Source of the DNA: CAZODA01 sp964578485
GTDB taxonomy: Bacteria > Bacteroidota > Bacteroidia > Bacteroidales > Marinilabiliaceae
Length of the DNA stretch: 64,000 nucleotides
Assembly (NCBI GenBank): GCA_964578485.1
Contig: CAZODA010000006.1
Location: 1-64,000 of the forward strand
Direction: 5' to 3'
Position numbers and translations under genes: made by a program. Under the pieces are notes generated by a model. That model was not told the DNA's origin, searched no databases, and worked only from the letters and a program-made list of their open reading frames with translations. Position 1 is the stretch's first letter. Every line of letters starts with the position of its first letter. Shown one piece after another: positions 8,137-16,831 of the stretch.

Positions 8137-10221
8137 ATGAAACTATTTATATATGACCGTTTTTGGAATGCGTTTATGAAGTTGAACCGTCAAACGCAAA
8201 CGAAGGTAACAGACTTTATGCGCAAATTCAGAGAGAACTCTAAATCTGCTGCCATTAATCTGGAGTCTATCTCTACCTTTAAAGATAAGTCCTTGCGTAC
8301 TGCACGAATTGATCAGCAGTATCGGGCCATTATCAAAGAAGTAGAAGCGGGCAATCTATATCTGCTAATATGGATAGACAACCATGACGAAGCAATGGAT
8401 TGGGCGCGAAACAAAGTAATCGATTGGAACGAAAAAACCAATGCTTATCAAGTGTTTACCTTGGATGATTCCGTGGAACATGAAGCAAGCAAGTCTCAAC
8501 AGGAAAGTGTGGTAGATCCGCTCTTCATGGGTAAATATGGCTATGAAGATATGTTGGAGGTGGGAGTACCACAGGCCTTAGTGCCTTCGGTATTGAGCGT
8601 GGATAACTTGTCTGCGCTGGAAGACTTGATGGATTATCTGCCGGATGATGCTTTTGAGAATCTTTTTTATCTGCTGGATGGTGCTGATATCGATATATTG
8701 AAGCCTGATATCAAGGAGGGCTTGCAAAGCGAAACTAAGGATGAGATGACTTCTAAAAACAATGCACGCTCGTTTATTGAATTGACAGACGATGAGATGT
8801 TTAATGAGGCGCTGCAAGGTTCTTTACAGAAATGGAAGTATTACCTGCATCCTTCGCAGTCAGCGTTGGTTAACCGTGACTATAAGGGTCCGATTAAGGT
8901 GTCCGGTGGTGCAGGAACTGGTAAGACAGTTGCCGCATTGCATCGATTGAAATATTTATCACTGCTCAATATGGATAGTAAGCCAATTCTGTTTACCACT
9001 TTTACAAAGGAGTTAAGCAAGAACTTACAAGCGCTTGCCGGTGACCTGAAAGTTAAACCGGGAAGCTATCGAATTGAAAATATTGATTCGCTGGCGTTTG
9101 AGTTAGCACGCAAATATGAATTAATTAGTAATCGTACGCGTGTAATTGGCATGAACAACGTTAAGTCAAGTAACGACCTCTGGAGAGAGTTCTTAGACGA
9201 GGAGTTGGTGCCATTTGATGATGAGTTTTTGAAACAGGAATTCGTAGATGTTGTACTGGCGCAAAACATTTCAAACGAACAGGAGTATATGCGTGCTAGC
9301 CGTATAGGGAGAGGACGCGCCATATCGAGGCGGCAACGTAAACAGCTATGGGAAATTTTTGAAGAATTTGTCACGCATAAAAACAAGTCTGATTTGTTGT
9401 ACAAAGAGGAAGTGTACAACTTGGTGAGCCGGTATATGAATGAAAACAAACTGTATGAGTTTGCACATGTGATTGTAGATGAATTGCAGGACTTCTCGAA
9501 TGTGGAGCTTAATTTTATTCGCGCGCTGGTGAATGAGGGCAGCAATGATCTGTTTATGGTGGGCGACCCGATGCAGAATATTTATAACAAACAGATTATC
9601 TTTTCTCGCTCGGGTGTTAATATTCGTGGGCGAAGGAGCATACGACTACGTATTAACTACCGCACTACTGAAGAAATTAAACGTCTGGCCGTTTCGATTA
9701 TTGAAGATGTGGACTTTGATGATTTTGATGGAGGTGTAGAGGATAAATCGGGATATCTATCACTACTACATGGAGATGAACCTACATATGAGGTATTTAC
9801 CGATAAGCAGGAGGAGCTGGACTATGTTTATGCAGAGATAGAAAAACTGGTCAATGAAGGTGTTGACTATAATGAGATAGTGATTGTTGCGCGTACACGT
9901 GATGCGGTAAAGGATTTTGTAAATAAATTGCATCAGGAGGGAATGCCCTATGTAACTAAGAATTTGCTAAACCCTAAAAACGAGGGGGTACGATTAACCA
10001 CCTTCCATGGTATTAAAGGCTTGGAGTATAAGCACGTTTTCCTTACGGATGTCAATAGACGGACGCTGCCACTCTTGCCCTATGGTTATGAGTCGCTGTT
10101 AGAGGCTGAAAAGGAGACTATTCGGAAACGTGAGAAAGCCTTGTTTTATGTAGCAACAAGTCGAGCAATACAGCGATTAGTGATTAGTGGTATTGGGAAA
10201 AGAAGTGAGTTAATTAGTTGA
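8137..10221 (+). CDS. UvrD/Rep-type helicase with N-terminal RelE-like domain
   Basis: This 694-residue protein has two parts. Residues 1-105 resemble the RelE/ParE fold (SLRTARIDQQYRAIIK, then YLLIWIDNHDEAMDWA), the signature of mRNA-interferase-type toxins. A linker leads to a superfamily 1 helicase: GGAGTGKT at 257-264, DELQ at 448-451, FMVGDPMQNIY near 471, RINYRTTEEIKRLA near 502, TTFHGIKGLEYKHVFLTDV near 625 and YVATSRAIQRLVISG near 671. The helicase is complete but lacks the AddA/RecB nuclease domain. It lies 12 nt downstream of the giant helicase, which implies co-expression and a joint role. No separate antitoxin gene is adjacent. Whether the RelE-like part cuts RNA, binds the ribosome or is only a docking module cannot be told from sequence. 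Confidence 0.88.
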   Translation: MKLFIYDRFWNAFMKLNRQTQTKVTDFMRKFRENSKSAAINLESISTFKDKSLRTARIDQQYRAIIKEVEAGNLYLLIWIDNHDEAMDWARNKVIDWNEKTNAYQVFTLDDSVEHEASKSQQESVVDPLFMGKYGYEDMLEVGVPQALVPSVLSVDNLSALEDLMDYLPDDAFENLFYLLDGADIDILKPDIKEGLQSETKDEMTSKNNARSFIELTDDEMFNEALQGSLQKWKYYLHPSQSALVNRDYKGPIKVSGGAGTGKTVAALHRLKYLSLLNMDSKPILFTTFTKELSKNLQALAGDLKVKPGSYRIENIDSLAFELARKYELISNRTRVIGMNNVKSSNDLWREFLDEELVPFDDEFLKQEFVDVVLAQNISNEQEYMRASRIGRGRAISRRQRKQLWEIFEEFVTHKNKSDLLYKEEVYNLVSRYMNENKLYEFAHVIVDELQDFSNVELNFIRALVNEGSNDLFMVGDPMQNIYNKQIIFSRSGVNIRGRRSIRLRINYRTTEEIKRLAVSIIEDVDFDDFDGGVEDKSGYLSLLHGDEPTYEVFTDKQEELDYVYAEIEKLVNEGVDYNEIVIVARTRDAVKDFVNKLHQEGMPYVTKNLLNPKNEGVRLTTFHGIKGLEYKHVFLTDVNRRTLPLLPYGYESLLEAEKETIRKREKALFYVATSRAIQRLVISGIGKRSELIS

Positions 10222-10269
10222 TGTGATGATTAGTTGATTAGCAGATGTGATAATTAGTTGATTAGCAGA
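10222..10269 (+). repeat. 24-bp tandem duplication after the helicase cassette
   Basis: Two adjacent 24-bp copies (10222-10245 and 10246-10269) differ at one base. Both contain TTAGTTGATTAGCAGA. The array begins at the base after the helicase stop codon. Confidence 0.85.
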
Positions 10270-10284
10270 TTAGTTATGATTTAT

Positions 10285-10324
10285 GAATTACGCGGTAGTT
10301 GAGCGGAGCCGAAACGCCCGAATG
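10285..10324 (+). repeat. 40-bp dispersed repeat, copy A
   Basis: This segment (core TTGAGCGGAG) matches 62410-62449 at 36 of 40 positions counted by eye. It lies in the spacer after the dual-helicase cassette. The second copy lies in the other repeat-rich spacer of the window. Confidence 0.85.
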
Positions 10325-10360
10325 GCAATCAATTACGAAGACGTGAATGGTTTCACGCAG

Positions 10361-10464
10361 TGCTTTCATAGGGCTTCGCTTCGCTTCACCCTAACCTGTC
10401 CCGCCGAGGCTTGCCGAATGCGGGATGCTAGGATACTACGCCCTTACATGACTGATTAAAAGTC
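10361..10464 (+). repeat. 104-bp dispersed repeat, copy A
   Basis: An ungapped match to 62678-62781 with about 94 of 104 identical bases, including a perfectly conserved stretch of about 60 bp. The conserved part holds an inverted repeat, CCCGC...GCGGG, with a loop of about 15 nt. No reading frame is conserved. The rest of the 10222-10560 spacer holds no gene. Confidence 0.88.
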
Positions 10465-10560
10465 GCTATATTGGTGGGCATAAGCAAATCGTCTTGGCTG
10501 TTGCTCTTTCTAATTTGAAAAGAATAATTCAAGGAGTTAAATAGGAAATACACATTTAGT

Positions 10561-11022
10561 ATGACTAAAAAGAGGAGACTACAAATCCGCAACAGTACAG
10601 CTGAATTTCTCATCTTTACTAATCAGGCGAAAGAGGACGGAATTGAAGTGCGTGTACAGAATGAAATGATTTGGTTAAGCCAAAAATTAATGGCTACACT
10701 GTTTGATTGCTCTACTGACAATATATCTCTGCATCTTAAAAACATTTTCAAAGAAAACGAATTGGATGAAGATTCAGTTACCGAGGAATTCTCGGTAACT
10801 GCATCAGATCGTAAAACCTACAAAACTAAGCACTACAATCTGGATGCGATTACAGCCGTCGGCTACCGTGTTAACTCCAAACGGGCAACGACTTTTCGTC
10901 AATGGGCAACCTCTGTTCTGCGAGATTATGCTATTCGAGGTTATGTTATTGATAAAAAGCGAATGGAAAACGGTACATTCCTCAATGAAGACTATTTTGA
11001 ACACTTGCTTGCCGAAATCCGG
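10561..11022 (+). pseudogene. rhuM-family gene, truncated after residue 154
   Basis: Residues 1-154 match the start of the RhuM virulence-protein family: AEFLIFTNQAKEDGIEVRV, a DNA-binding-like LSQKLMATLFDCSTDNIS, TKHYNLDAITAVGYRVNS, and ending in EYFEHLL-type YFEHLLAEIR. Family members usually run to about 330 residues, so the C-terminal half is lost. Past 11022 the frame continues for 74 codons to 11244 only by reading antisense through hicA, which is clearly not RhuM. RhuM genes are common in genomic islands and restriction-modification loci. The break marks an end of the rearranged island. Confidence 0.8.
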
Positions 11023-11046
11023 CTTTTCTGTTATCGCAATAGCAAT

Positions 11047-11250
11047 TTAAATTTCATTTTTATCAATACCAGCCTGTTTAAGAACAGCCAAGAAAGTTCC
11101 TTTTTTCATGTCCTTACCACCGTGTATGGGTACAATCACGGTTTTATTGGTAGTTGGGTTGTAATAAAGTTGGTGCGAACCTTTGGATCGTTTGTAAACA
11201 AAACCGTATTGTTCCAATGTTTTGATAAGGTGCTTTGGGCTTAGGTTCAT
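11047..11250 (-). CDS. hicA: HicA-type mRNA interferase toxin
   Basis: This 67-residue protein has the double-stranded-RNA-binding-like HicA fold. The catalytic His lies in SKGSHQLY (about residue 25), and KTVIVPIHGGKDMKKGT is the family's conserved core. HicA toxins cleave mRNA and are blocked by HicB. The start codon overlaps the end of hicB by 4 nt, giving translational coupling with the antitoxin first. Length is normal and the frame is intact, so the pair is probably functional. It is convergent with the truncated rhuM. Confidence 0.92.
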   Translation of the reverse strand: MNLSPKHLIKTLEQYGFVYKRSKGSHQLYYNPTTNKTVIVPIHGGKDMKKGTFLAVLKQAGIDKNEI

Positions 11251-11471
11251 ACAGTTTTTAGGTTTAAAGAATATTCCAAAGTATTGCTGTCATCGGGAAC
11301 GGCTTCGCCTCTTTCCTGCAATTCTTCAATGTAAAGCTCAATAGCTTCTTTTGCCATCGCAATGGCTTCATCCACATCTTCGCCATAGGTAATACAACCG
11401 GGCAAAGAAGGAACAGAAACCGTAAAACCACCTTCGATTTCTTTGTGTAAGTGTAGTTTGTATGTGTACAT
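11247..11471 (-). CDS. hicB: HicB-type antitoxin
   Basis: This 74-residue protein has the HicB partial RNase-H-like fold (GGFTVSVPSLPGCITYGEDVDEA, then AKEAIELYIEELQERGE). It lacks a C-terminal DNA-binding domain, so repression of its own promoter is doubtful. It precedes and overlaps hicA by 4 nt. The ATG at 11471 is chosen over a TTG 12 nt upstream because it gives the canonical MYTYKLHLH start. A remnant reading frame ends 1 nt before this ATG. Confidence 0.92.
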   Translation of the reverse strand: MYTYKLHLHKEIEGGFTVSVPSLPGCITYGEDVDEAIAMAKEAIELYIEELQERGEAVPDDSNTLEYSLNLKTV

Positions 11472-11472
11472 A

Positions 11473-11649
11473 TTATTGAGCAATTAAAGTTTGTAAATTA
11501 TCTTTCATACGCTTATTGGCTAAAGCCAGGTCAATCATTTTAAAAAGAGCCTGTTGTTCATCAACAGCCGGCGTATCAATCATTTTTATTTTCTCCATCA
11601 GGGACAGGTTTACTTCCTTAACTCTACTGTCTGTACCATAAATAATTGC
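11473..11649 (-). pseudogene. C-terminal remnant of a regulator-like gene upstream of hicB
   Basis: An open stretch of 58 codons on the minus strand reads GTDSRVKEVNLSLMEKIK, later ALFKMIDLALANKRMKDNL, and stops 1 nt before hicB. It opens directly after an in-frame stop and has no start codon at its beginning. The charged amphipathic tail resembles the C-termini of XRE-family repressors of Bacteroidota. The assignment is from pattern only. An internal ATG would give about 41 residues. It looks like the 3' end of a gene once co-transcribed with hicBA. Nothing is recognised from 11650 to 11802. Confidence 0.4.
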
Positions 11650-11802
11650 TTATGAAGCAAAGTTAATAAAATAACCATTTTATTGCAATGAGATAAAATT
11701 TTAGCTGTTTGTTTAAGCAGTTAATTATATATGCAAGCAAAATAAATAATCATTTTGACGCAAAAAGTATTTTAGCGAATGGGAATAGCGGGATGCAATG
11801 TA

Positions 11803-14160
11803 TTAAAAATAAATTCTGCAGCCTCCCATAGGCATAAAACCATTTTGATAGATATAGCTATACTCATTTTTATTTGCAATATAATATTGTGAATAGATGT
11901 TTTTGTGATTTGTCACATTTAAAATCTCAAAGTATGATTCAATAGCAAGTCGCTTAAGATTCTGTTTAATAGCAATATTGATATCAAACCTAAAGTAATT
12001 GGGCATTCTTCTTGTATAAGCTTTATCATAATCAAATACAGGGTTTTGACCTCCTACATGTTCATATACATAATCATCATAGCTTATAGGTAAGATTCGT
12101 TTGTTGCCTAAGTATGAAATTTTGCTGTTTATTGATAGTACGTCTTGCTTTTTCTTGTTAATTACAAATTCGTAACCCCCTAAAACATTTAATGAAAAAT
12201 TGCCTGCAAATTTTGTTTGCCTTACTTTATTATCCAATGCCTTATAGGTAGAATTGTAAAGTGTTCCGGTAAACAGATAATAATAGTTTTTATCAAAAAA
12301 CTTCTCAAGGGTAATTTCTATTCCATAATTTTCGCCCTTCCCTTTATTTTCAAATACATAATCCCAATTATTATGATATTCATCACCCATGTTTATAACA
12401 GCTTCGCCCGGCAAATCGGTTGTTACAGGTATATTATAGAGGTATTGATAATATAATTCCTTGCGTAAAATCAGACCCTTAATAAGGGTGATATTATATC
12501 CTGCAACAGTTTGCCAGCTTTTGCTAAAACCGATTTTTTTATTTGGCAGAGCATTATGCTCATCTTTATAAAAATATATTTGTTTTGCTTGTATTTGTGA
12601 ATATAAACCGCTGCCAAAGCTAATAGAAGAGATAGGATTAATTTTGTGCTTAAGTCCAATTCGTGGTTCAATAGCATAGTTGTTGTTCAACTGGTAAAAA
12701 TGAGAATAAATGCCTGATGTGATTTCTGTTTTGGTAGTTAAAATATTATGAAATTGAATGTGTGCTTTATAAAGATTGGAGATATTGTTTTCAGCTCTTA
12801 AATTTTTATTCTCCTGTTGATAGCCATATTCAATCTCTCTAAATTTTGACACGAAAATATCTGTGCTTAATCCAATGTTCATTGTGCTTTTGGAACTCAG
12901 TCTGTTGAAATACTTTGATTGGTATGAGTATTTTACATCATTGTTTTTTTCATAAAAAAACGGAGTAGCTGTCTCTTTATCCTGGAAAGAATAATTATTT
13001 AAATCGTTATAAACCTGAAAAGCAAGTGCTGAAAGTCTATTTTCAATTCTTGATTTGTCCGATAATTTTAAGGTATAATTTATTCCGCTGAAATATTGAT
13101 AGTTTCTTGAGTCAATAACAGTTTTAATTATATTTTCTTCCCATTCTTCTTCGGTGATATCAGGTGTTATTTTTATTTTGCTATTCCCTAGGATCATTAA
13201 AAATGAAAGATTGCCCTTTTTGATTGGGAAATTGAATTTTGCAGTAAGATCATTATAGTCGGGTGCAGCCCCTTGTGTTCCTGCAATATTTGTTTCTGCA
13301 AGAAGACCTAAAAATGAGTAACGACCATTAATTATGAAACTTGAATTGTTTTTTTTGCTTAGGGGCCCCTCAGCACCAAATTCAATTCCGTTATATCCAA
13401 CAGCCGATAAAAATTCATGTTGGTTTATATTGCCATTTTTAAGTTTTAAATCAAAAATTCCTGATGTAACATTCCCAAATTCGGCAGGGAATGCACCTGT
13501 GTAAAAGTCGGAATTGGCTAATAAGTTATTGTTAATCATTCCAATTGGACCGCCTGTGCCGCCCAAGGATCCAAAATGGTTGGGATTTGGAATTTCATAG
13601 CCATCAATTATCCAAAGCAAACCCATGGGTGAGTTTCCTCGAATTATAATATCGTTTCTACTGTCGTTTGCAGCCACAACACCTGCAAAGTTAGAGACCA
13701 TACGTGCAGGGTCGCCCCATGAGCCTGCATAACGGTTAGCTTCTTCGCTGCTAAACATACGACTACTAACTAAGGCGTTTTTATTTAAAGGAAGCTCTTT
13801 TTCTATAATTGGTTTTATTGTTATTTCGGGGAGGTCAAAAATCTGCTCTTCAATATAAATTGTCAGGAATATTTCTTTTCCGGTATTTATCCGAACATTT
13901 TGAATTGTATAAGGTTGATATCCTAAGGAGGAAATGCTTATATCATGCCTGCCAACCGGGACATTTAAAATTTTAAAGTGTCCGTTTTCATCTGCCATTG
14001 AGGCCAGATTATTATCTTTAATATATGCAATTGCACCAACTACAGGTTGATGTGTAAAGTTATCCAGAATTTCGCCCGATATGTTTTGGTGTGATGGTTC
14101 TACGGCAAAAGAATATTTGATTGAAACAAGGATTAAAATAAGGCTGAATATGTTTTTCAT
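11803..14160 (-). CDS. TonB-dependent receptor with N-terminal CarboxypepD_reg-like domain
   Basis: This 785-residue outer-membrane protein has a signal peptide (about residues 1-20). A carboxypeptidase-regulatory-like domain follows (ISGEILDNFTHQPVVGAIAY, about 27-110), then a plug with RGNSPMGLLWIIDGYEIPNPNHFG near residue 180, then a long beta-barrel. The last residues end in GGCRIYF, a barrel-type C-terminal aromatic. No SusD partner, regulator or transport gene adjoins it, so the substrate is unknown. It is of the non-SusC type. It is expressed away from the GH43-like gene, with a 258-bp divergent spacer between them. Confidence 0.9.
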   Translation of the reverse strand: MKNIFSLILILVSIKYSFAVEPSHQNISGEILDNFTHQPVVGAIAYIKDNNLASMADENGHFKILNVPVGRHDISISSLGYQPYTIQNVRINTGKEIFLTIYIEEQIFDLPEITIKPIIEKELPLNKNALVSSRMFSSEEANRYAGSWGDPARMVSNFAGVVAANDSRNDIIIRGNSPMGLLWIIDGYEIPNPNHFGSLGGTGGPIGMINNNLLANSDFYTGAFPAEFGNVTSGIFDLKLKNGNINQHEFLSAVGYNGIEFGAEGPLSKKNNSSFIINGRYSFLGLLAETNIAGTQGAAPDYNDLTAKFNFPIKKGNLSFLMILGNSKIKITPDITEEEWEENIIKTVIDSRNYQYFSGINYTLKLSDKSRIENRLSALAFQVYNDLNNYSFQDKETATPFFYEKNNDVKYSYQSKYFNRLSSKSTMNIGLSTDIFVSKFREIEYGYQQENKNLRAENNISNLYKAHIQFHNILTTKTEITSGIYSHFYQLNNNYAIEPRIGLKHKINPISSISFGSGLYSQIQAKQIYFYKDEHNALPNKKIGFSKSWQTVAGYNITLIKGLILRKELYYQYLYNIPVTTDLPGEAVINMGDEYHNNWDYVFENKGKGENYGIEITLEKFFDKNYYYLFTGTLYNSTYKALDNKVRQTKFAGNFSLNVLGGYEFVINKKKQDVLSINSKISYLGNKRILPISYDDYVYEHVGGQNPVFDYDKAYTRRMPNYFRFDINIAIKQNLKRLAIESYFEILNVTNHKNIYSQYYIANKNEYSYIYQNGFMPMGGCRIYF

Positions 14161-14383
14161 TTATGGATTTGTTTTTCACGAAAATATAGCCTTTTTATAA
14201 GTTGTGAAATAAATATTGATTTTTATTAAAATATTCTTTAATCATAAAGGCAACATTTTTTCATAAAAGAATCAAAAACTTAAATCTTAAAACATCTTTC
14301 GTTTAAATATGACTGAGCCTTAACCCTTGTGTTTTGCAATTCAAAAAGTTTTACATCCAATTTTTAAATAGAGCTGATATTAT

Positions 14384-14391
14384 TATATTTG
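14384..14391 (+). promoter_or_regulatory. Putative -7 element for the GH43-like gene
   Basis: TATATTTG fits the TAnnTTTG consensus 28 nt before the start codon. No clear TTTG lies about 20 nt upstream, so the call is weaker than others in this window. Confidence 0.45.
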
Positions 14392-14418
14392 TTATGGTGT
14401 AATATATAATAAAGCGTT

Positions 14419-15462
14419 ATGAAATTTAAGAATAAGTTTAAGTTTGGCCCTCATGTTGTTATAGCATTTTTGGCTTTTATTTTCGTTTCAAATTCTGCAT
14501 GTGTCAATGCGTATGAACCGGATGAGAAAGATAACAGTCCTTTTATCCTTCAAAGAGCCGATCCTTTTATTCATAAACACTCAGATGGTTATTATTATTT
14601 TACAGCATCGGTACCTTCTTATGATCGTATAGAACTTAGGAAAGCTAAAACTATTAAAGGTTTAAACGATGCTGAAACTTTTGATATATGGTTTAAGCAT
14701 GAAAGCGGACCAATGAGTCAGCATATTTGGGCACCTGAAATTCATTATTTGGATGGCAAATGGTATATTTATTTTGCTGCAAGTGAAGTCGATGACATTT
14801 GGAAGTTAAGGCCTTACGTACTTGAGTGTAAAGGGCAGGATCCTTTAAATGATGAATGGATTGAACTTGGCATGATGCAGCCGGCTGATGGTGATGAAAA
14901 GTCATTTATTGATTTTTCTCTTGATGGAACAGTCTTTGAACATAAAGGGAAAAGATATTTTTGCTGGGCGAAAAAAACCGGAGGTCAATTTGCTGCTTCC
15001 AACCTTTATCTTGCAGAAATGGAGTCCCCTATTAAATTAAAAACTTTTCAATTTATGCTTACAACGCCTGATTATGATTGGGAAAGGATAGGATTTTGGG
15101 TGAATGAGGGACCTGCAGTAATTAAAAATGGAGGTAAAATATATATTACTTTTTCAGCTAGTGCCACAGGAGCATCTTACTGTATGGGTTTGATGGAAGC
15201 TGATGAAAACTCAGATTTAATGGATAGAAACTCATGGAAAAAATCGAGATATCCTGTTTTAAAATCAGACTACGAAAAGGAAATTTTTGGTCCGGGACAC
15301 AACAGCTTTACCATTGCTGAGGATGGCGTTACACCTTTATGTATTTATCATGCTCGTGATTATGAGGAAATTGTTGGAGATCCTTTATATGATCCAAACA
15401 GGCATGCGAGAGTAATGCATGTTAAATTTGATAAAGATGGAAAACCAATTTTTGAATTTTAA
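14419..15462 (+). CDS. GH43-like arabinofuranosidase/xylosidase
   Basis: This 347-residue exported protein has a hydrophobic signal of about 30 residues. It is followed by a five-bladed propeller of GH43 type (clan GH-F). The catalytic triad is visible: base D48 in RADPF, pKa-modulating D169 in DFSLDGTVF and acid E230 in WVNEGPAV. HIWAPEIHYLDGKWYIYFAA and GPGHNSFT are family hallmarks. Such enzymes release arabinose or xylose from plant or microbial polysaccharides. It stands alone rather than in a SusCD locus. The Cys at residue 28 (SNSAC) is a poor lipobox, so periplasmic location is the safer inference. The exact substrate cannot be read from sequence. Confidence 0.88.
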   Translation: MKFKNKFKFGPHVVIAFLAFIFVSNSACVNAYEPDEKDNSPFILQRADPFIHKHSDGYYYFTASVPSYDRIELRKAKTIKGLNDAETFDIWFKHESGPMSQHIWAPEIHYLDGKWYIYFAASEVDDIWKLRPYVLECKGQDPLNDEWIELGMMQPADGDEKSFIDFSLDGTVFEHKGKRYFCWAKKTGGQFAASNLYLAEMESPIKLKTFQFMLTTPDYDWERIGFWVNEGPAVIKNGGKIYITFSASATGASYCMGLMEADENSDLMDRNSWKKSRYPVLKSDYEKEIFGPGHNSFTIAEDGVTPLCIYHARDYEEIVGDPLYDPNRHARVMHVKFDKDGKPIFEF

Positions 15463-15865
15463 TCTTTATTACTAAGCTATAAACGGAGTTTTAACTTTTA
15501 TATAATTTATTTAATACTGTAATTAGATTTGATTCTTGTTGTTTTGTTTAGTTTTTTCTTTTTTTTGAAAAAGAAAAAATGACATGGTAATTTAAGTCTT
15601 AAATCTTCCTTTTCTTTTCTCTGTTTTAATGATAATCTTTGCTACAATTGTGTAGTAAAAAAATAGTTTTTATTTGTGTCGGTTAAATCAATTATATGGT
15701 AAATTTCCGATCACGATTATTTTTGGATTCACATTTTTGTTTAGATCTTATTTCTAAGTGACTTTGTATCTTTTTTAATTGATCTTTCGTATTGCTTATA
15801 GCTAATATAGCTCATATTCAAGAATATTAGGAGGATGATTTTTATTTATAAATGGACATGATTTT
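15463..15865. other. 403-bp AT-rich spacer with one A/T inverted repeat
   Basis: No gene is recognised. A perfect 12-bp inverted repeat (TTTTTTCTTTTT at 15552-15563 and its complement at 15568-15579) might form a weak hairpin about 90 bp after the GH43-like gene. AGGAGG lies about 30 nt before the next start codon, which is too far to be a normal ribosome-binding site. Confidence 0.5.
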
Positions 15866-16756
15866 ATGAGGATAATTAATATTTCATTTTTATTGTTTTG
15901 GATTGTTGTGCTAGGATGCGATAAGGCTCATAAAAATAATGAGCCTAAAAATTTGTTGCCTGTTAAAATTGAAGTAGTTGGTAAGATGCCTGAGCAAGTT
16001 CCCGAAAGTTCCGGTCTTTTGGTTGTAGGTCCCGACCGGATGTGGACACATAATGATTCTGGCTATGAAAATGAATTATACATGGTTGATTCAAAAGGTA
16101 CTCTTTTGCGCACTTTGTTGATTTCTAATGTAAAAAATATTGACTGGGAAGATCTTGCTCGAGATATACGTGGTAATATATATATTAATGATGCAGGAAA
16201 TAATAATAACGATAGGAAAGATTTGGCTATTTATCGGATTTCTGATCCTGATTTGATAGAAGGGAATTCTATAGAGGCTCTGCCTATTGAATTTGTTTTG
16301 GAGGATCAAACCCAATGGCCTCCATCTATTGAATCGCGAAATTTCTGTATTGAAGCTATTGTTTGGCATGATGATAGTATATTTATGTTCACAAAAGATC
16401 GTAGCCTTCCTCTTACAGGCTATACAAAAATGTATGGTATGCCTGCAGGACCTGGAAAATATACCGCATCTCTTCTCGGCACTTATTTTACCGGTAATTC
16501 TAAAGATTCACGAGTAACTGGTGCCGACATTAATTTTTCCACCGGTGAGCTTGTTTTACTTACAGAATCAATGATATATTCTTTTATGAATTATAGTGGC
16601 AATCGTTTCTTTGATGGCGATGTTATATGCTATCATTTGAATTATCCTGTAGGCCAGGTCGAGGGAATTTCATTTATCGATGATAATTCCGTTTATATTT
16701 CTGAAGAAAAAAATACTAATAGCGGAGGTTATATCTACCGGGTTCAGCTTCGGTGA
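15866..16756 (+). CDS. Beta-propeller lipoprotein (esterase-like/SdiA-regulated-like)
   Basis: This 296-residue protein has a type II signal peptide with lipobox VLGC (Cys18). Short repeats of beta-propeller type follow: PESSGLLV, MWTHNDSGYENELYMVD, DWEDLARDIRGNIYINDAGNNNNDRKDLAIYRI, EAIVWHDDSIFMFTKDR and QVEGISFIDDNSVYISEE. The HNDSG and DWEDLA motifs recur in Bacteroidota proteins of this type, whose enzymatic role is unproven. It precedes the T9SS cargo gene by 75 nt on the same strand. Confidence 0.75.
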   Translation: MRIINISFLLFWIVVLGCDKAHKNNEPKNLLPVKIEVVGKMPEQVPESSGLLVVGPDRMWTHNDSGYENELYMVDSKGTLLRTLLISNVKNIDWEDLARDIRGNIYINDAGNNNNDRKDLAIYRISDPDLIEGNSIEALPIEFVLEDQTQWPPSIESRNFCIEAIVWHDDSIFMFTKDRSLPLTGYTKMYGMPAGPGKYTASLLGTYFTGNSKDSRVTGADINFSTGELVLLTESMIYSFMNYSGNRFFDGDVICYHLNYPVGQVEGISFIDDNSVYISEEKNTNSGGYIYRVQLR

Positions 16757-16831
16757 ATTGGACTTTTCCTGATCATTATGCCGCTTGGCTTATTGCGTGA
16801 AAATTAATGTTTTTTTAAAAGTAAAAACTCT

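Noticed and set aside
11023..11244. C-terminal part of the 227-codon rhuM frame
   Set aside because: It is the antisense of hicA and is unlike RhuM; the rhuM fragment is ended at 11022.
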